Below are positions 1 through 10,805 of a stretch of DNA of 64,000 nucleotides, one piece after another. The notes beneath the pieces were generated by a model. The model was not told where the DNA came from. It did not search any database and worked only from the letters and a program-made list of their open reading frames with translations. Source of the stretch: Vigna angularis (taxonomy: Eukaryota > Streptophyta > Magnoliopsida > Fabales > Fabaceae); the NCBI RefSeq assembly GCF_016808095.1, contig NC_068975.1:6749501-6813500 (forward strand), written 5' to 3'. Position numbers and translations under genes: made by a program. Within the stretch, counting starts at the first letter, position 1, and each line of letters opens with the position of its first letter.

Positions 1-350
1 GTGTTTCACTCAAACACACAAGTGTATAAGAGGTCAGTCCTTCACTGTACTATCACAATGTCACATGAATTAACTTTGTCTTTCATTTAAGCACAATCAA
101 ACAAATTCACAAGCAAGTATCATCACAAGGACTTTTTTATGGCTTATAATGTGGCTGGGCTAACAAGAAAATTGGTTTTTCTGGATCACAAAATCCACGA
201 GTTAAGTTAATCATCTAAACATAACCATCTTTCCTTCATTCCAACTTTCTTTTGCATTGAACCTTTCTTTTTCTTTCTTTTCTTTTCCTTTTTATTTTAC
301 TTTTCACATGCTTAGCTCAATGCTTTTCATATTCCCTTTTTAAACCTCCC

Positions 351-365
351 AACAACCCCAAACTT
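351..365 (-). other. Polypurine-tract-like site in element E
   Basis: On the minus strand this reads AAGTTTGGGGTTGTT, the same as the purine-rich tract just upstream of the 3' LTRs of elements A and B (AAGTTTGGGGTTG). It is not directly followed by an LTR start here. The matching site in B is the internal one at 23,087-23,100, so E and B share an extra copy about 0.6 kb before the real tract. Confidence 0.55.
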
Positions 366-891
366 GAACATTTATCAATACCACAAGATATCTTCAACTC
401 AACTCAAGGTAAAGCTTTTCAAAAAGGGTTTTCTATCATGTTGAAAGCTAAGGGTTCAAAGGATATAACACATTGTGCTCTCTTTTATTGGGCTAAAATC
501 ATGCATTTGGCTAATAAAGGGTTACCAACAAATGGCCTTGATCATATGATACATTGATTCGCCAACAACAAAATAAGTTTAGTTCTCCATCGTCATGGAA
601 GAACAAGATGAACAATGGAATGAAAGAAAGGAAGAGATAGAAAACCCGAGAAAGAGAAGAGGAGAGCCGTCACCATCTCCAATTCTACCCCCAAGGGGGT
701 GAAAAGTGTGTTTCTGCTTCGTCCCACCTATGTGCTGGAGGTGTATCATACATCCCAATAATCATCTCAGTTGTGGCCACCTACCCTCTTTGAATGGATT
801 GCATCCTAGCATCTATAAGAGACATATACATGTCCCTCATCTAAAATGGCTCTGCCTCATGAGGCTTTGCAGATGTCTGGCCCTATGGTGG

Positions 892-1778
892 TCATCTCCC
901 TCTACGAGGATGGCGTGGTGGTACTGGCTGAGCTGCCTCATCACCTCCACAATACTTTCTGTAATAAGCCTCATGAATAGCTTTCCTAGGCCTCTCAAAT
1001 GGTGGTGCCGAGATATTCACCCCAACTAGCTCACATAGGTGTGTAATCAAAGAGGGATGACCCAAGGGTGCTTTGTTGTTCATAGTGCTGGCACACACCT
1101 GTATCTCATTAGCTATGACATGGCCAATGTTAATGCTCATCCCTCTGAGCACACAGTACAAAAGAAGTGCCCTACTAACAGTAATATCCAAGACATGTGA
1201 GCACGACTGGATGTTGGCATGAGAAACTGTCATCCAATACTTTTCTAGAGGAGTCAGATCAGCTCTCTTGATGTTCACAACTGCACCATTCCTGTTTCTC
1301 TGAAAGTGCCCTCCAAGCACACATAGCACACTCTCCACATCACCAAAGTCCGCTCCTTCTTCCATATTTAAAGCAAACTAACACTGCTCACCAGCCCATT
1401 CAGTATCTAAAAATTTGTTAATGGAATCAGGATCATACTGAATGACGTGTCCTTTAACATAGCTCAAATAATCCTCAGTAGGATGATCACCCAATCTCCT
1501 TGTGTTGGTGTAGAATTCTTTCCCACTGCTATGTTAGCTGGTACAGGATAAATGGCTAGCTTCCCCCAATTCCTGTTCTCCAATTTCTCTCCAAACTGTG
1601 GAGCAAAATCAGGTTTCAGTCCAGCCTTCCTTTCCATTAATAGCCTCCTATCTTGGATAGCATTGAAGTGACGCTCATGCTTGCGGGAAAGGAACTTGTT
1701 GGAGTAAGAGCGGTATGGTTCCTTATCCTTCCTCTTTGATCCCAAAGTCTTAATCCTCTTGCCCGATTAGGAGGTCAT
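892..1778 (-). pseudogene. Accessory ORF of element E, putative plant transposon protein family (broken)
   Basis: Two open segments (1745-1464 and 1365-892) align end to end with the accessory ORF of element B (21,263-22,457). Shared blocks include RPYSNKFLSRRHE-like and YSNKFLSRKHE, ERKAG, PANIAV, the tract ADLTP..KYWMT.SHANIQ, and RGMSINIGHVIANEIQ. This pattern (a region found in place of env in many plant Athila-type elements) fits the family usually annotated as putative plant transposon protein; the biochemical role is unknown. The likely start is the ATG at 1778; codon 4 is TAA where B has TCA, so the ORF is closed almost at once. A further frame change separates the two segments. The acidic C-terminus seen in B is not readable here. 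Confidence 0.8.
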
Positions 1779-2699
1779 CCCTACATCAAACACAATTCAC
1801 AAAACCATAAGAAACATCGTTAAACATTAGTAAACCACAAACAACACCCTAAAACCATTCCTATCACCGCTAAGGGCAAACAGAGCCCCTCAGCACAATC
1901 TGTACATCAAGCCAGCAGCCAAAACAAGCTTAAAAACCACTTTGCAGGAATCACGCTCATAGCAAAATTTCCACTGAGCGGCGATTCTGCAGATTTTTTA
2001 AAATTGCCCAAAACATGTTCTAATCTCCTCCCACATGCAATCTTCCTAGTTCTAGACCCAAATCAAGCATTTTAGTCAGTTCAAATAGCAATTAATTCAT
2101 CTAATCATGCATAAAAATCAAAATCCCTAAAGAATCATGCTTAGACAACCATGTTCATATCAATCCATGCTTTCCAAAAACCCTAGAATGTAAAATGCTT
2201 GTACTTACTTGGGTGGAGATGCTAGATGAGTGAAAAATGCTCTAAGAAAGTGAAGAAATCAGCCCCCAACAGCAATGCTCTCACAAAACCCCCAAACTTG
2301 AGTGGAAACTTGGTGCAAAAGTGTTTGAAAGAGATATTTGTGAAGGGGGAAGATGGGAAAAGTGAAGAAAACTCTTTGGAGAGTGCTTGAGAGTGTGTGG
2401 GAAGAGGAAGATCTGAAAGTGGAAGCAAAGTCGTACCCTAGGGTATAAAAATAACCTAATGGGCCTAATCTCGCTAAGCCCAAAACAGTTCACCCAAATC
2501 TGCAACAATTGCGCCCAACGATAAATACCGCCGAGCGGCATTTGCAGCACCAACTCTCCTTCTTCCTAGCTTGCCCTAGGTGTCCTATACCAATGCCTCT
2601 CACTCACCCCATGCATTTAGGTTCTCACATCACTCATACATCCAATCCCTAAAATGCAACTAGAGCAAAATCAAAACAAACAGAGATAAAGTCCATCAA

Positions 2700-2715
2700 C
2701 TGGGTTGCCTCCCAG
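2700..2715 (-). other. Conserved stem-loop, element E copy 2
   Basis: On the minus strand: CTGGG, loop AGGCAA, CCCAG. It is preceded by the block TGACGTTAAACAAGCGC. It is one of five copies in the window and the second of two in this element, upstream of the accessory ORF. The stem is fully paired with a central G-C pair where element A has A-T. Confidence 0.75.
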
Positions 2716-2955
2716 GTAGCGCTTGTTTAACGTCACGAGCCTGACCCAAAATCCTCTAGCACCCTTCAGTAAGTGCAAATCTTTCTTACCAACACCCATC
2801 AGTAGGTGTATACAAACATAGTATCCTTTAGTAGATACTCTTCCACCTAACATCCATCAATAGATGTAAACCCTGTAACAAACTTATAACCAAAACAAAA
2901 ATACCAAAAGTTCAAAATTACATCACCAAACCAAAAATTAAAAGTTTTTAAATCA

Positions 2956-2971
2956 CTGGGTTGCCTCCCAG
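2956..2971 (-). other. Conserved stem-loop, element E copy 1
   Basis: On the minus strand: CTGGG, loop AGGCAA, CCCAG, just downstream of the stop codon of the gag-linked reading frame (ends in Asp-Gly-Thr-stop, as in element B). The upstream block GACGTTAAAAGAG is kept. Same structure as the copies at 2700, 11,753, 20,047 and 20,281. Confidence 0.75.
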
Positions 2972-3011
2972 CAAGAACTCTTTTAACGTCACTAGCTTGA
3001 TCCAATAAAGC

Positions 3012-3826
3012 TCAAGTGCCATCTTCTTTTTTCTTCTTTTTGCTGAACTTCTTCAAGAATTTGATAAAACCACGAACATGTTTCAATGTCTCAATCATAG
3101 GGACTTTAATCTCCAATTTCTTGAAGATTTCCATAAAGCGCTCAAATTCCTTCTCCTTCCTATGATACTTTTTTAGATGAGGTAGGGATTTTTCAGATGA
3201 TTCTTTCTTTTTTCCTCTCGTCCTCTTTTCCTTTTCTCTCACTTTCTTTATCCTCACACAATGTTTTCTCTTACTTTCTTTTTTCCTTCTCTTTTTCCAC
3301 ACAATTTCTTAATCTTCACACAAATTTTCTTTCTCTCTTCTCTCTCAACCAATTATCTTTCTTTTTCTACATCTTTATCTTTCTCACTCAACTCTTCTTT
3401 TTCTTTTCTCTCTATCTCTTTCTCATCTAAAGTCTTATCACTTCCAGTGATAATGGCTTGACATTCATCCCTAGGGTTAACTTCAGTTTCAACCCCAAAA
3501 TCTTCCAATCTCTCAATTAAGTGACCAATCTGCATCTCCATCCTTTTACATGATCCTTCAATGCTTTTCTGAGTGGAGATGGACTCTTGCATAAATTGTT
3601 GAAAGACGTCATCCAACTTTGCCTTTCTTCCTGACAGAGAGCTTTGTTGCTGCCATTGTTGTTGTGGTTGGTTCTCAAATTGTCCGGCAGCTTGCAAAAA
3701 TTGACTTTGATCCATGCTTAAGTGAGATTCCCTCCAATGATTGAGATTACCTTGGTAGAATTGAGTGCCCATATAGTTAAATTCTTGTCCGAATTGCATC
3801 CTGAGGCACAAAACCCTAGAAAACAT
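3012..3826 (-). pseudogene. gag C-terminal remnant of element E
   Basis: Two open pieces (3826-3353 and 3302-3012) correspond to the part of Athila gag after the zinc knuckle: a Gln-rich stretch, the block LDDVFQQFMQESISTQKS, then a Lys/Glu-rich low-complexity linker and FMEIFKKLEIKVP. Element B has the matching blocks ETLQQFIQVTISNHKS and FKEIFKQLEIKIP at 17,350-17,785. The N-terminal two thirds of gag, including the capsid-like region and the knuckle, is missing: the leader joins directly to this piece near 3,830. The frame then runs into a Lys-rich end and stops as DGT-stop, skipping all of protease. The encoding DNA is a strong pyrimidine/purine strand bias (3,190-3,440). Confidence 0.8.
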
Positions 3827-3956
3827 TTGTTAGCACAAAAAGATAAACAAGCTAAAAAGATAAAACAAAAAGATAAAAAAAATATAAAAGATAAAAAGAT
3901 AAAAATCAAGTCAAAGTTAATCAATAATCACACAAATAGAATAGTTAAACCACGAG

Positions 3957-3974
3957 TCCCCAACAACGGCGCCA
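3957..3974 (-). promoter_or_regulatory. Primer binding site of element E (tRNA-Asp)
   Basis: On the minus strand: TGGCGCCGTTGTTGGGGA, complementary with one mismatch to the 3' end of plant tRNA-Asp (CCA included). It begins six bases (AGTTTT) after the LTR end at 3981. Athila-type elements are known to use tRNA-Asp. Confidence 0.85.
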
Positions 3975-3980
3975 AAAACT

Positions 3981-4971
3981 TGTTAACCCTCGACAAGTGT
4001 ACCAAATCGTATCAAGTAATAATAAAATGGTACGACCAAGTATCGTTTCCCAAAGGACTCACGGCCTAAACAATTATGTGATTTGTTGATTATCTTAGAC
4101 TTGTAACCGAAAATATTATTGTTGAATAATGAAAAATAAACATGAATGCAAAGTTTTGATCAATGGACTTGAAAGATGCAAAAATGGTTGATGTATAATA
4201 TGAATGATTATGTTGTTGGGGTTTCCGATTCATCCTATCCACTCTCATGTATTCAAGAATTCATCTTTCTTCATTAATGTTAATGCCACATTCTAATTTA
4301 CCTTAAACCTGATGTCTCGGTGAAGAAAGCCTACTCCTAATCACTATTTAACAATGTCTTGTCTCCCTAGCAATTATTCATGCATTACAATCGCATAGCA
4401 GCTTAAAGGCAACCAATCCTCCTATACCTATATCTAGGCAATATTGCTCTTGGGAGAATTTCTTCAGTTCTAGATTTACTTATATGTGTCCATACAAATA
4501 ACATCAATGATCATGCAATTGAATGAGTTAAATAAAGCATGCATAGAGTATAGAAGAAAAACCCTAACAATTAATAAAAGAAAGCATATAGATTAAAGAA
4601 CCAATTCAATACATGAGAGTTTCAAAGGATTACATCGATTTTCCAACAACAATGAAGGTTTGGTTCACCATAGACGTGGCGAAACTAGATGAAAAACAAT
4701 GAAAGAATGAAAGATAGAACCCTAGAAGGTGAAGAATAGAGCTTGAGCTTGGTTCCTTCCTTTTCTGAGTCCAACACCTAGCTACTTCATTTCTTTCATT
4801 CAATTCATCTTAAAATCTGCCAAAACAAGGAAAACCAAGCATAAAACCTATTCAACTCTCTTATTTCCGCAACATAAGCAAAAACATGATTTCAAGCTAA
4901 TTTGTAAGTCATAAAGGTTGTCTTTAAGGTCAAAATTAAGTATAAAAATAACAGTTTTTCAACTCTCATCA
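3981..4971 (-). repeat. 5' LTR of element E, core promoter deleted
   Basis: The minus strand runs from TGATGAGAGTTG (4971) to GGTTAACA (3981), about 990 bp. Full LTRs of this family here are about 1.33 kb. The missing part spans the CCGCTNAGCGG motifs, the TATATAAG box and the start of transcription: the sequence passes directly from the block before the motifs to the block with the 'TTCTATCTTTCATTC' sequence. The LTR ends right before the primer site, without the extra 45 bp seen at the end of the other LTRs. Confidence 0.8.
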
Positions 4972-5266
4972 ATTGGCGATTATGCAAATGTTGAATCGCA
5001 TCTGAATGATGAAGGATAGTTGATAACAGTTGAAAAACTGTTATTTTTATGCTTAAAATTGATACTAAAAGCAACCTTTAACACTGAGAAACTAGCTTGG
5101 AATCATGCTTTTGTTCATATTTTTGAAAATAAGAGAGCTGGACAGGTTTATGCTTGATTTCAGTGTTTTATGCAGGTTTTAAGGTGAATTTGGTGCAAGA
5201 AGTGAAGAAGGATAGAGATGGAATCAGAATAGAACTCAAAAAGTGCAAAAGGAGAAGCTGCAAGTA

Positions 5267-5400
5267 CCGCTCAGCGGCTGTTTACCGCTGAGCGGCACAC
5301 AGGAACACCGGTTGGCTCCGTTGAGGGGTGAAAATGCAGTTGAGGGGAAAATTGACTTTGCGCTAGTATCGCTGAGCGGCAGTTTGCCACTGAGCGGTGG
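5267..5400 (+). promoter_or_regulatory. Cluster of CCGCTNAGCGG palindromes in the 5' LTR U3
   Basis: CCGCTCAGCGG at 5267-5277 and CCGCTGAGCGG at 5285-5295, with variants at about 5369-5380 and 5388-5400, all 45-180 bp upstream of the TATA box. Inference: binding sites for a dimeric factor or a methylation-prone CpG block. Confidence 0.5.
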
Positions 5401-5442
5401 TCTTTTGAGCTTAGGCCCACTTTTCTGTAATATTACGAATAG

Positions 5443-5450
5443 TATATAAG
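5443..5450 (+). promoter_or_regulatory. TATA box of the element A 5' LTR
   Basis: TATATAAG, followed about 25-30 bp later by the conserved block CTAGGGTTTGTATC where the transcript is expected to start. The same octamer sits at the same place in the other LTRs with this region (12,867; 15,049; 18,416). Confidence 0.7.
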
Positions 5451-6312
5451 CTTTAAGACTTCCTAGGGTTTGTATCTTTGGCTAGAGACGAAGTAAACAC
5501 ACACCTTTCCACCCCTTGGAGGAAGATCTTTGATGCTAAGGCTACCTTCTCATCTTTTTAGGGTTCTATTTTTCATTCTTTCATTATTGTTCATCTAGTT
5601 TCACCATGAATATGGTGAACTAAACCTTGTATTCTTGTTGGGGAATCAATGTAGTCTTGTGAAACACTTATATATGGAATTTATGTTTTAACATCTTATT
5701 TTAAGATACATGCTTTCTTTCATCATTAGTTAGGGTTTTTCCTCCTTGCTTAAAGCTTGCATTGTTTAACTCATTCAATGCCATGATTATTGATTTTGTC
5801 GATATGGGAACGTACGGGGAAATCTAGATTCGGGGAATTTCTCCCAATAGCATATTGCCTAGACATAGGAATATGAGGGTTGGTTGTCGTTAAGCTTTTA
5901 CACTTCAGAATTAATTATTAGGGATGCTAGGAATTGTATGAACTCGTAATTAAGGATAGGCCTTCTTGCAAGGTGATTTAGAGAGTGGCATTAACATTGA
6001 TGAAAAGAATGATGAATTCCTAAAGTATATGAGAGTGGATAAGATGAAATTGATTACCCCAACAACATACTCATCCATCTAATACATTAAAGTGTTTGAT
6101 TTCCTCCTTTCCATTGATCAAAACTCATGCATACATATTTAATTATTGTCTTTTGCATTTAAAACCTACAATCAATTGTTCACAAGTCTTAAATAATCAA
6201 GAAATCAGATAATTAACTAGGCCATGAGTCCTTTGGGAGAACGATACTTGGTCTTACCGAGTTTATTACTTGATACGATTCGGTCACACTTGCCGAGGGT
6301 TAAACAAGTTTG

Positions 6313-6330
6313 TGGCGTCATTTTTCGGTG
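6313..6330 (+). other. Decayed primer-site copy inside the LTR end
   Basis: TGGCGTCATTTTTCGGTG, preceded by AACA and a six-base spacer AGTTTG, the same spacing as LTR-end to primer site. It aligns with the functional site 42 bp downstream. Element E's LTR ends at the equivalent of 6306. Confidence 0.6.
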
Positions 6331-6354
6331 TTCATAAATTTGTCATCAAGTTTT

Positions 6355-6372
6355 TGGCACCGTTGCCGGGGA
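6355..6372 (+). promoter_or_regulatory. Primer binding site of element A (tRNA-Asp)
   Basis: TGGCACCGTTGCCGGGGA; one mismatch to the complement of the plant tRNA-Asp 3' end. Six bases (AGTTTT) separate it from the LTR. Confidence 0.9.
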
Positions 6373-6644
6373 CTCGTGGTTTAACTAGTTCATTTGTGTG
6401 ATTATTGATTATCTTTGACTTGAATTTTGAATTTTGAAATTTGAATTTCTGTTTTTATTTTCTGTTTTTATTTTTCTGTTTGTATTTTATTTTTTGTTTT
6501 TATTTTTCGGTTATTATTTTATTTTATTTTTCTATTTTTATTTTCTGTTTTTATTTTCTGTTTTTATTTTATCTTCTTATCTGTGATCTTATATCTTCTT
6601 TTATATCTTTTTGTGCTAACCAATTCTTCTAGGGATTTGTTTTC

Positions 6645-7658
6645 TTGTGTATGCAGGAAGCAATCCGAACTAGGAGCAAGAAAACTGTAAAACCTCTTCT
6701 TGAAGGATTAGAGGAGAGTAGACGGAGGAGAAGAATCCGTACATCTAGAGAACTTTTTCCTTCTCCGAAAACTCTGTTACAACCATCACCACAAAGTTCT
6801 GACCATAGCATTGAGGAGATTGAGAATAATAATGCCAGAAGAACTCTTGCAGATTACATTAATATAGCTGGACCTGAGCATTTCAATAGCATAGCAAGAC
6901 CAAGAGTTAATGCGGCTAATATGGAGGTGAAACTAGCATTAATCCAACGGGTTAAGAGCAACCAATTTAATGGGTTGTCTCACGAAAGCCCATATGAGCA
7001 CCTCACAACGTTTAACGAGATTTGCATCACAGTAAAGATAAATGGGGTGTCGGACGAAGCAATCAAACTTAGCATGTTTCCATTCTCATTAGGAGGCAAC
7101 GCTAAGCTTTGGTTGAACTCTTTTCCAGAAGGAAGCTTTACAGAGTGGGAAGCAGTGGTGACAAAGTTCCTAAACAAATACTTTCCACAATCAAAGGTAA
7201 ATAAAGGAAAGCAAGAGATTTCATCTTTCAGGCAAGGTATGGAGGAATCACTAGGTCATGCATGGGACAGATATAAAAGCTTACTAAGAAAAACTCCCAC
7301 GCATGGTTTTGATGAAGTGGAAGTAGTCCTGATCTTCCTTTGAGGTCTTGGTTCACAAACCAAGATGATGCTTGACGCCTCAGCTGGAGGAAATATCAAA
7401 TGGAAAACTCCAGAGGAAGCTACAGAAATAATTGAAAACATGGCTACAAATGATAATGAACTGAACAGTGAAAGAGGAGATCCTAGTGAAAAGGAGTTGC
7501 TACGATCAAATGATGCCCTACTTATTCAAAATAAAATTATTTCTCAACAGTTGGAAGAAGTAATTACGAACCTTTCTCAATTACCACAAGAAATATCAAA
7601 TGTTTCAATGGTCCAATGGCAGCAGCAAAAAATGGCAAATGCAATTTACTCCATCTGA
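6645..7658 (+). pseudogene. gag of element A
   Basis: Encodes the structural protein of the virus-like particle. The first 232 codons (to the TGA at 7341-7343) hold the Athila gag core: RTLADYINIAGPEHFNSIARPRV, then a retrotransposon gag region with SPYEHLTTFNEIC, KLWLNSFPEGSFTEWE and FLNKYFPQSK. Reading continues past the TGA in the same frame (LGSQTKMMLDASAGG..., to 7658). The likely start is the ATG at 6654. The T-rich leader before it (6430-6570) is low complexity. A CCHC knuckle, present in element B at about 17,097-17,140, is missing, apparently deleted near 7,640. Confidence 0.85.
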
Positions 7659-7817
7659 GAAGACAACAAAACTTGACGAGACTTTCAAAAAATTCTTGAA
7701 GACGAATGCATAATGTGGAAGTTGCATTTGAAAATATGAAGATCCATATTGAGCGAATAGTCAACAAGATGAAAAATGGTAGTATCAGAAAGGAGTGTAA
7801 AACTATTGTGACCAGAA

Positions 7818-8120
7818 GTGGTAAAGTGTTATAGGAGAGAGAAAAAGAAAGAGAGGAGAAAGAAAATGAGAGTGAAAAAGAAACATATGAGTGGAAAGAA
7901 AGAGTTGAGAGAGAAAAAAAGAAAGAAGAAGAAGATGAGAAGAAAGAAAAAAAAAAAGAGAGAAGAGAGAGATAAGAGACAAAAAGAAAGAGACTTTGAA
8001 AAACCACTTCCTTATCCAAAGAACTATTCAAGGAAGGAGAAAGAAAAACAGTTGGAAAGATTCATGGAGTTGTTTAAGAAACTGGAAATTACTATACCAT
8101 TCTCTGAAGCATTGCAATAA
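7818..8120 (+). pseudogene. gag-protease linker of element A (Lys/Glu/Arg-rich)
   Basis: A 100-codon segment of nearly pure purine DNA encoding a highly charged linker, ending in FMELFKKLEITIPFSEALQ and a TAA at 8118-8120. Blocks at its end match element B (17,700-17,788) and element E (3,120-3,200). The TAA sits where a second Gln codon is expected. Confidence 0.75.
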
Positions 8121-9197
8121 ATGCCATCATATGCAAAAATTTTGAAGGAACTTCTTACAAAGAAAAACAAATACATTGAGAAGGAAACTATCAAGGTACA
8201 GGGTAACTATAGTGCAATCATACAGAAATTACCTCCTAAGTTTAAAGATCCAGGAAGCTTCACTATTCCATGCACCATAGGAGATTTGGAAGTTGGAAGA
8301 GCATTAATTGATTTGGGAGCTAGCATTAATTTAATGACGCTATCCATGTGTAAAACAATTGAAGGTTTGGAAATCAAACCTACCAAAATGGCTCTTCAAC
8401 TGATAGATAGGTCTCTTAAATATCCATATGGAGTGGTTGAAGATGTTTTAGTGAAGGTTGACAAGTTTGTATATTTTATTGTAATGGAGATGGAAGGGAA
8501 TAGTGATGTAGCTCTCATTCTTGGGAGACCTTTTATGAAGACTCCTAGAGTTTTAATTGATGTGGAGAATGGTAAGCTTAAATTGAGAGTTCATGATGAA
8601 GAAATCACTTTTGACGTAATCAAAGCCATGACATATTCGAATGATGATAAAGAGTGTTTTCAATTTAACGAACTTGATGAAGTTTGTATGATGCTAGAAA
8701 AGATGGTGCGGTATGTTTCTCCATTAGAGAAAACTCTTGTTGATGCTCGTGAAGATTTAGATGAAGGAGAAGAGAAATTAATTGAAGAATATCTGATGGA
8801 CTTGGAAACATTGAAAAAAATTCCAGTTGAGGAAACAAAGTTTGAAATAATTAGTCAAGAAGAAGAAGTCAAAGCAAAGAAACTAGAATTAAAAAGACTA
8901 CTAGCACATTTGAAATATGTATTTCTAGAAGAAGATGAAAAAAAGCCAGTTATCATCAGTAACTCTTTGTCTCTACAAGAAGAAGAACAGTTGATAGAAA
9001 TTTTGAAAGCTAACAAAGAAGCGATTGGGTGGTCAATATCAGATCTTAAAGGTATTAGCCCAACTTATTGTATGCATAAGATCTTTATGGAAGAGGATTA
9101 TGGACCGAGTGTTCAACCTCACAGAAGGTTAAACCATGTAATGAAGGAGATGGTTAGAAAAGAAGTGTTGAAACTTTTAGAAGCTGGTATCATTTAA
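8121..9197 (+). pseudogene. Protease and start of reverse transcriptase, element A
   Basis: Aspartic protease of the retropepsin fold that would mature Gag-Pol. The active-site motif is DLGASINLM (residues 64-72 from the Met at 8121), the Athila form in which Leu replaces Thr/Ser of the usual D-T/S-G; the flap-to-C-terminal block is ALILGRPFMKT. The segment continues through an acidic linker into the RT N-terminus (GISPTYCMHKI, then VRKEVLKLLEAGII) and stops at a TAA (9195-9197) in the middle of the RT entry motif, where a Tyr or similar codon is expected. Confidence 0.9.
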
Positions 9198-9218
9198 CCA
9201 ATCTCTGACAGTGAATCG

Positions 9219-9599
9219 ATGAGTCCAATACAGGTGGTTCCAAAGAAAGGCGGAATGACAGTAATTCATAATGATAAGAATGAACTTATTCCCACTCGGA
9301 CAGTTACTGGATGGCGAATGTGCATTGATTACAGGAAGCTAAATAAAGCCACTAGGAAGGATCATTTTCCTCTTCCTTTCATGGACCAGATGTTAGAAAG
9401 ATTAGCAGGTCAAGCTTTCTATTGCTTTCTAGATGGATATTCTGGATATAATCAAATTGTGGTAGATCCAAAAGACCAAGAGAAGACAACTTTTACTTGT
9501 CCTTTTGGTATCTTTGCCTATAGAAAGATGTCATTTGGATTATGTAATGCTCCAGCTACATTTCAAAGGTGTATGCAGGCGATTTTTGCAGATCTCTAA
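9219..9599 (+). pseudogene. Reverse transcriptase fingers/palm, element A
   Basis: RT motifs in order: PIQVVPKKGG, WRMCIDYRKLNKAT, HFPLPFMDQMLERLAG, FLDGYSGYNQI (first catalytic Asp), FGIFAYRKMSFGLCNAPATF. Reading is in the same frame as the segments on either side; a TAA at 9597-9599 replaces one codon before the catalytic loop. Ty3/gypsy, Athila type. Confidence 0.93.
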
Positions 9600-9614
9600 G
9601 AAAAGTGCATTGAA

Positions 9615-10805
9615 GTGTTCATGGATGATTTTTCAGTTTTTGGAAATTCTTTCCAAAGGTGTTTAGCGAATTTGAATATTGTTCTTAAAAGATGTGTTCA
9701 GACAAATCTTGTTCTTAATTGGGAGAAATGTCATTTTATGGTAATCGAAGGAATTGTGCTGGGTCATAAAATTTCTGCTAAAGGAATTAAGGTAGATAAA
9801 GCCAAAGTAGAAGTCATTGAGAAACTGCCTCCACCAACAAATGTAAGGGGGATCAGAAGTTTTCTAGGTCATGCTGGATTTTATAGAAGATTCATTAAAG
9901 ATTTCTCAAAAATTGCTAAACCATTAAGTAATCTTCTAATGAAGGACGCTCCTTTCGTGATGAATGAAGAGTGTTTGAAAGCTTTTGACATATTGAAGAG
10001 CAAATTAGTGTTAGATCCAGTAATTGTAGCTCTAGATTGGGATAAAAATTTTGAACTAATGTGTGATGCAAGTGATTATGCAATAGGAGTTGTTCTTGGC
10101 CAACGGAAAGAACGAATTTTTCATCCAATTTATTATGCCAGCAAAGTTCTGAATGATGCTCAGTTGAATTATGCTACTACCGAGAAAGAATTTCTAGCTA
10201 TAGTGTATGCTCTAGAGAAATTTAGACCTTATCTTATTGGGTCTAAGGTGATTATTTATACAGATCATGCAACTATCAAATACTTGTTGACAAAGCCAGA
10301 TTCTAAGCCACGTCTGATTAGATGGGTATTACTCTTGCAAGAATTTGATGTGGAGATCCGTGATAAGAAAGGGAGTGAGAATTTGATTGCTGATCATTTG
10401 TCACGGTTAATCAACAAGGAGGTCACTATCAAGGAATCAAAAATCTGGGAATCTTTTTCAGATGAAGCACTCATGTATATTCAGCAAAGGCCATGGTTTG
10501 CTAATATGGCTAATTTCAAAGCTACAAGGGTCATGCCAGAGGATTTAACTAGGCAACAAAGAAAGAAATTTTTGCATGATGCCAAGCAGTTTGTCTGGGA
10601 TGATCCTTATTTGTTCAAGATTGGAGCAGATAATCTTCTGAGGAGATGTGTGACAAATGAAGAAGCAGAAGGAATTTTGTGGCATTGTCATGATTCACCT
10701 TATGGGGGACATTTTAATGGAGAAAGAACAACAGCAAAAGTTCTTCAATCAGGGTTTTATTGGCAAACTTTATTTAAAGATGCTCATAATCATGCTAGAG
10801 GTTGA
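9615..10805 (+). pseudogene. RT catalytic loop, RNase H and integrase N-terminus, element A
   Basis: Begins with FMDDFSVFG, the YxDD-type catalytic box with Phe in the first place. The RT connection follows ([22 protein letters not shown]). RNase H has [31 protein letters not shown] and [10 protein letters not shown]. The end shows the integrase H2C2 beginning ([24 protein letters not shown]), but the two Cys of the zinc finger are gone: a deletion near 10,800 joins NHARG to the core domain in another context. Confidence 0.93.

Larger units (their letters stand above)
1..4971 (-). mobile_element. Element E: non-autonomous Athila-type Ty3/gypsy element, left end off-window
   Basis: Read on the minus strand the order is 5' LTR (4971-3981), primer site (3974-3957), leader, a gag C-terminal remnant (3826-3012), two copies of a conserved stem-loop, an accessory ORF (1778-892) and a 3' untranslated region running off the window. 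Bases 1-100 match, inverted, the region just before the 3' LTR in element A (about 12,090-12,190) and B (about 23,350-23,450), so the 3' LTR should start a few hundred bases beyond the left edge. No protease, reverse transcriptase, RNase H or integrase is present. The gene order matches element B, so this is a member of a recurring non-autonomous type and not a random deletion, although E has lost more of gag than B. Confidence 0.85.
5021..6348 (+). repeat. 5' LTR of element A
   Basis: 1,328 bp from TGATAACAG to TTGTCATCA, just six bases before the primer site. The 5' 560 bp match the truncated 3' LTR at 12,463 closely. The left end directly follows a 49-bp spacer from element E's LTR. Near its 3' end (6313-6330) lies a decayed copy of the primer site. 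Confidence 0.9.

Noticed and set aside
3197..3461. Phe/Ser/Leu-rich plus-strand frames resembling membrane segments
   Set aside because: Reverse of the Lys/Glu-rich gag linker of element E; the strand bias of the DNA makes these frames open.
7564..8031. Ser/Leu/Phe-rich minus-strand frame
   Set aside because: Opposite strand of the charged gag-protease linker of element A.
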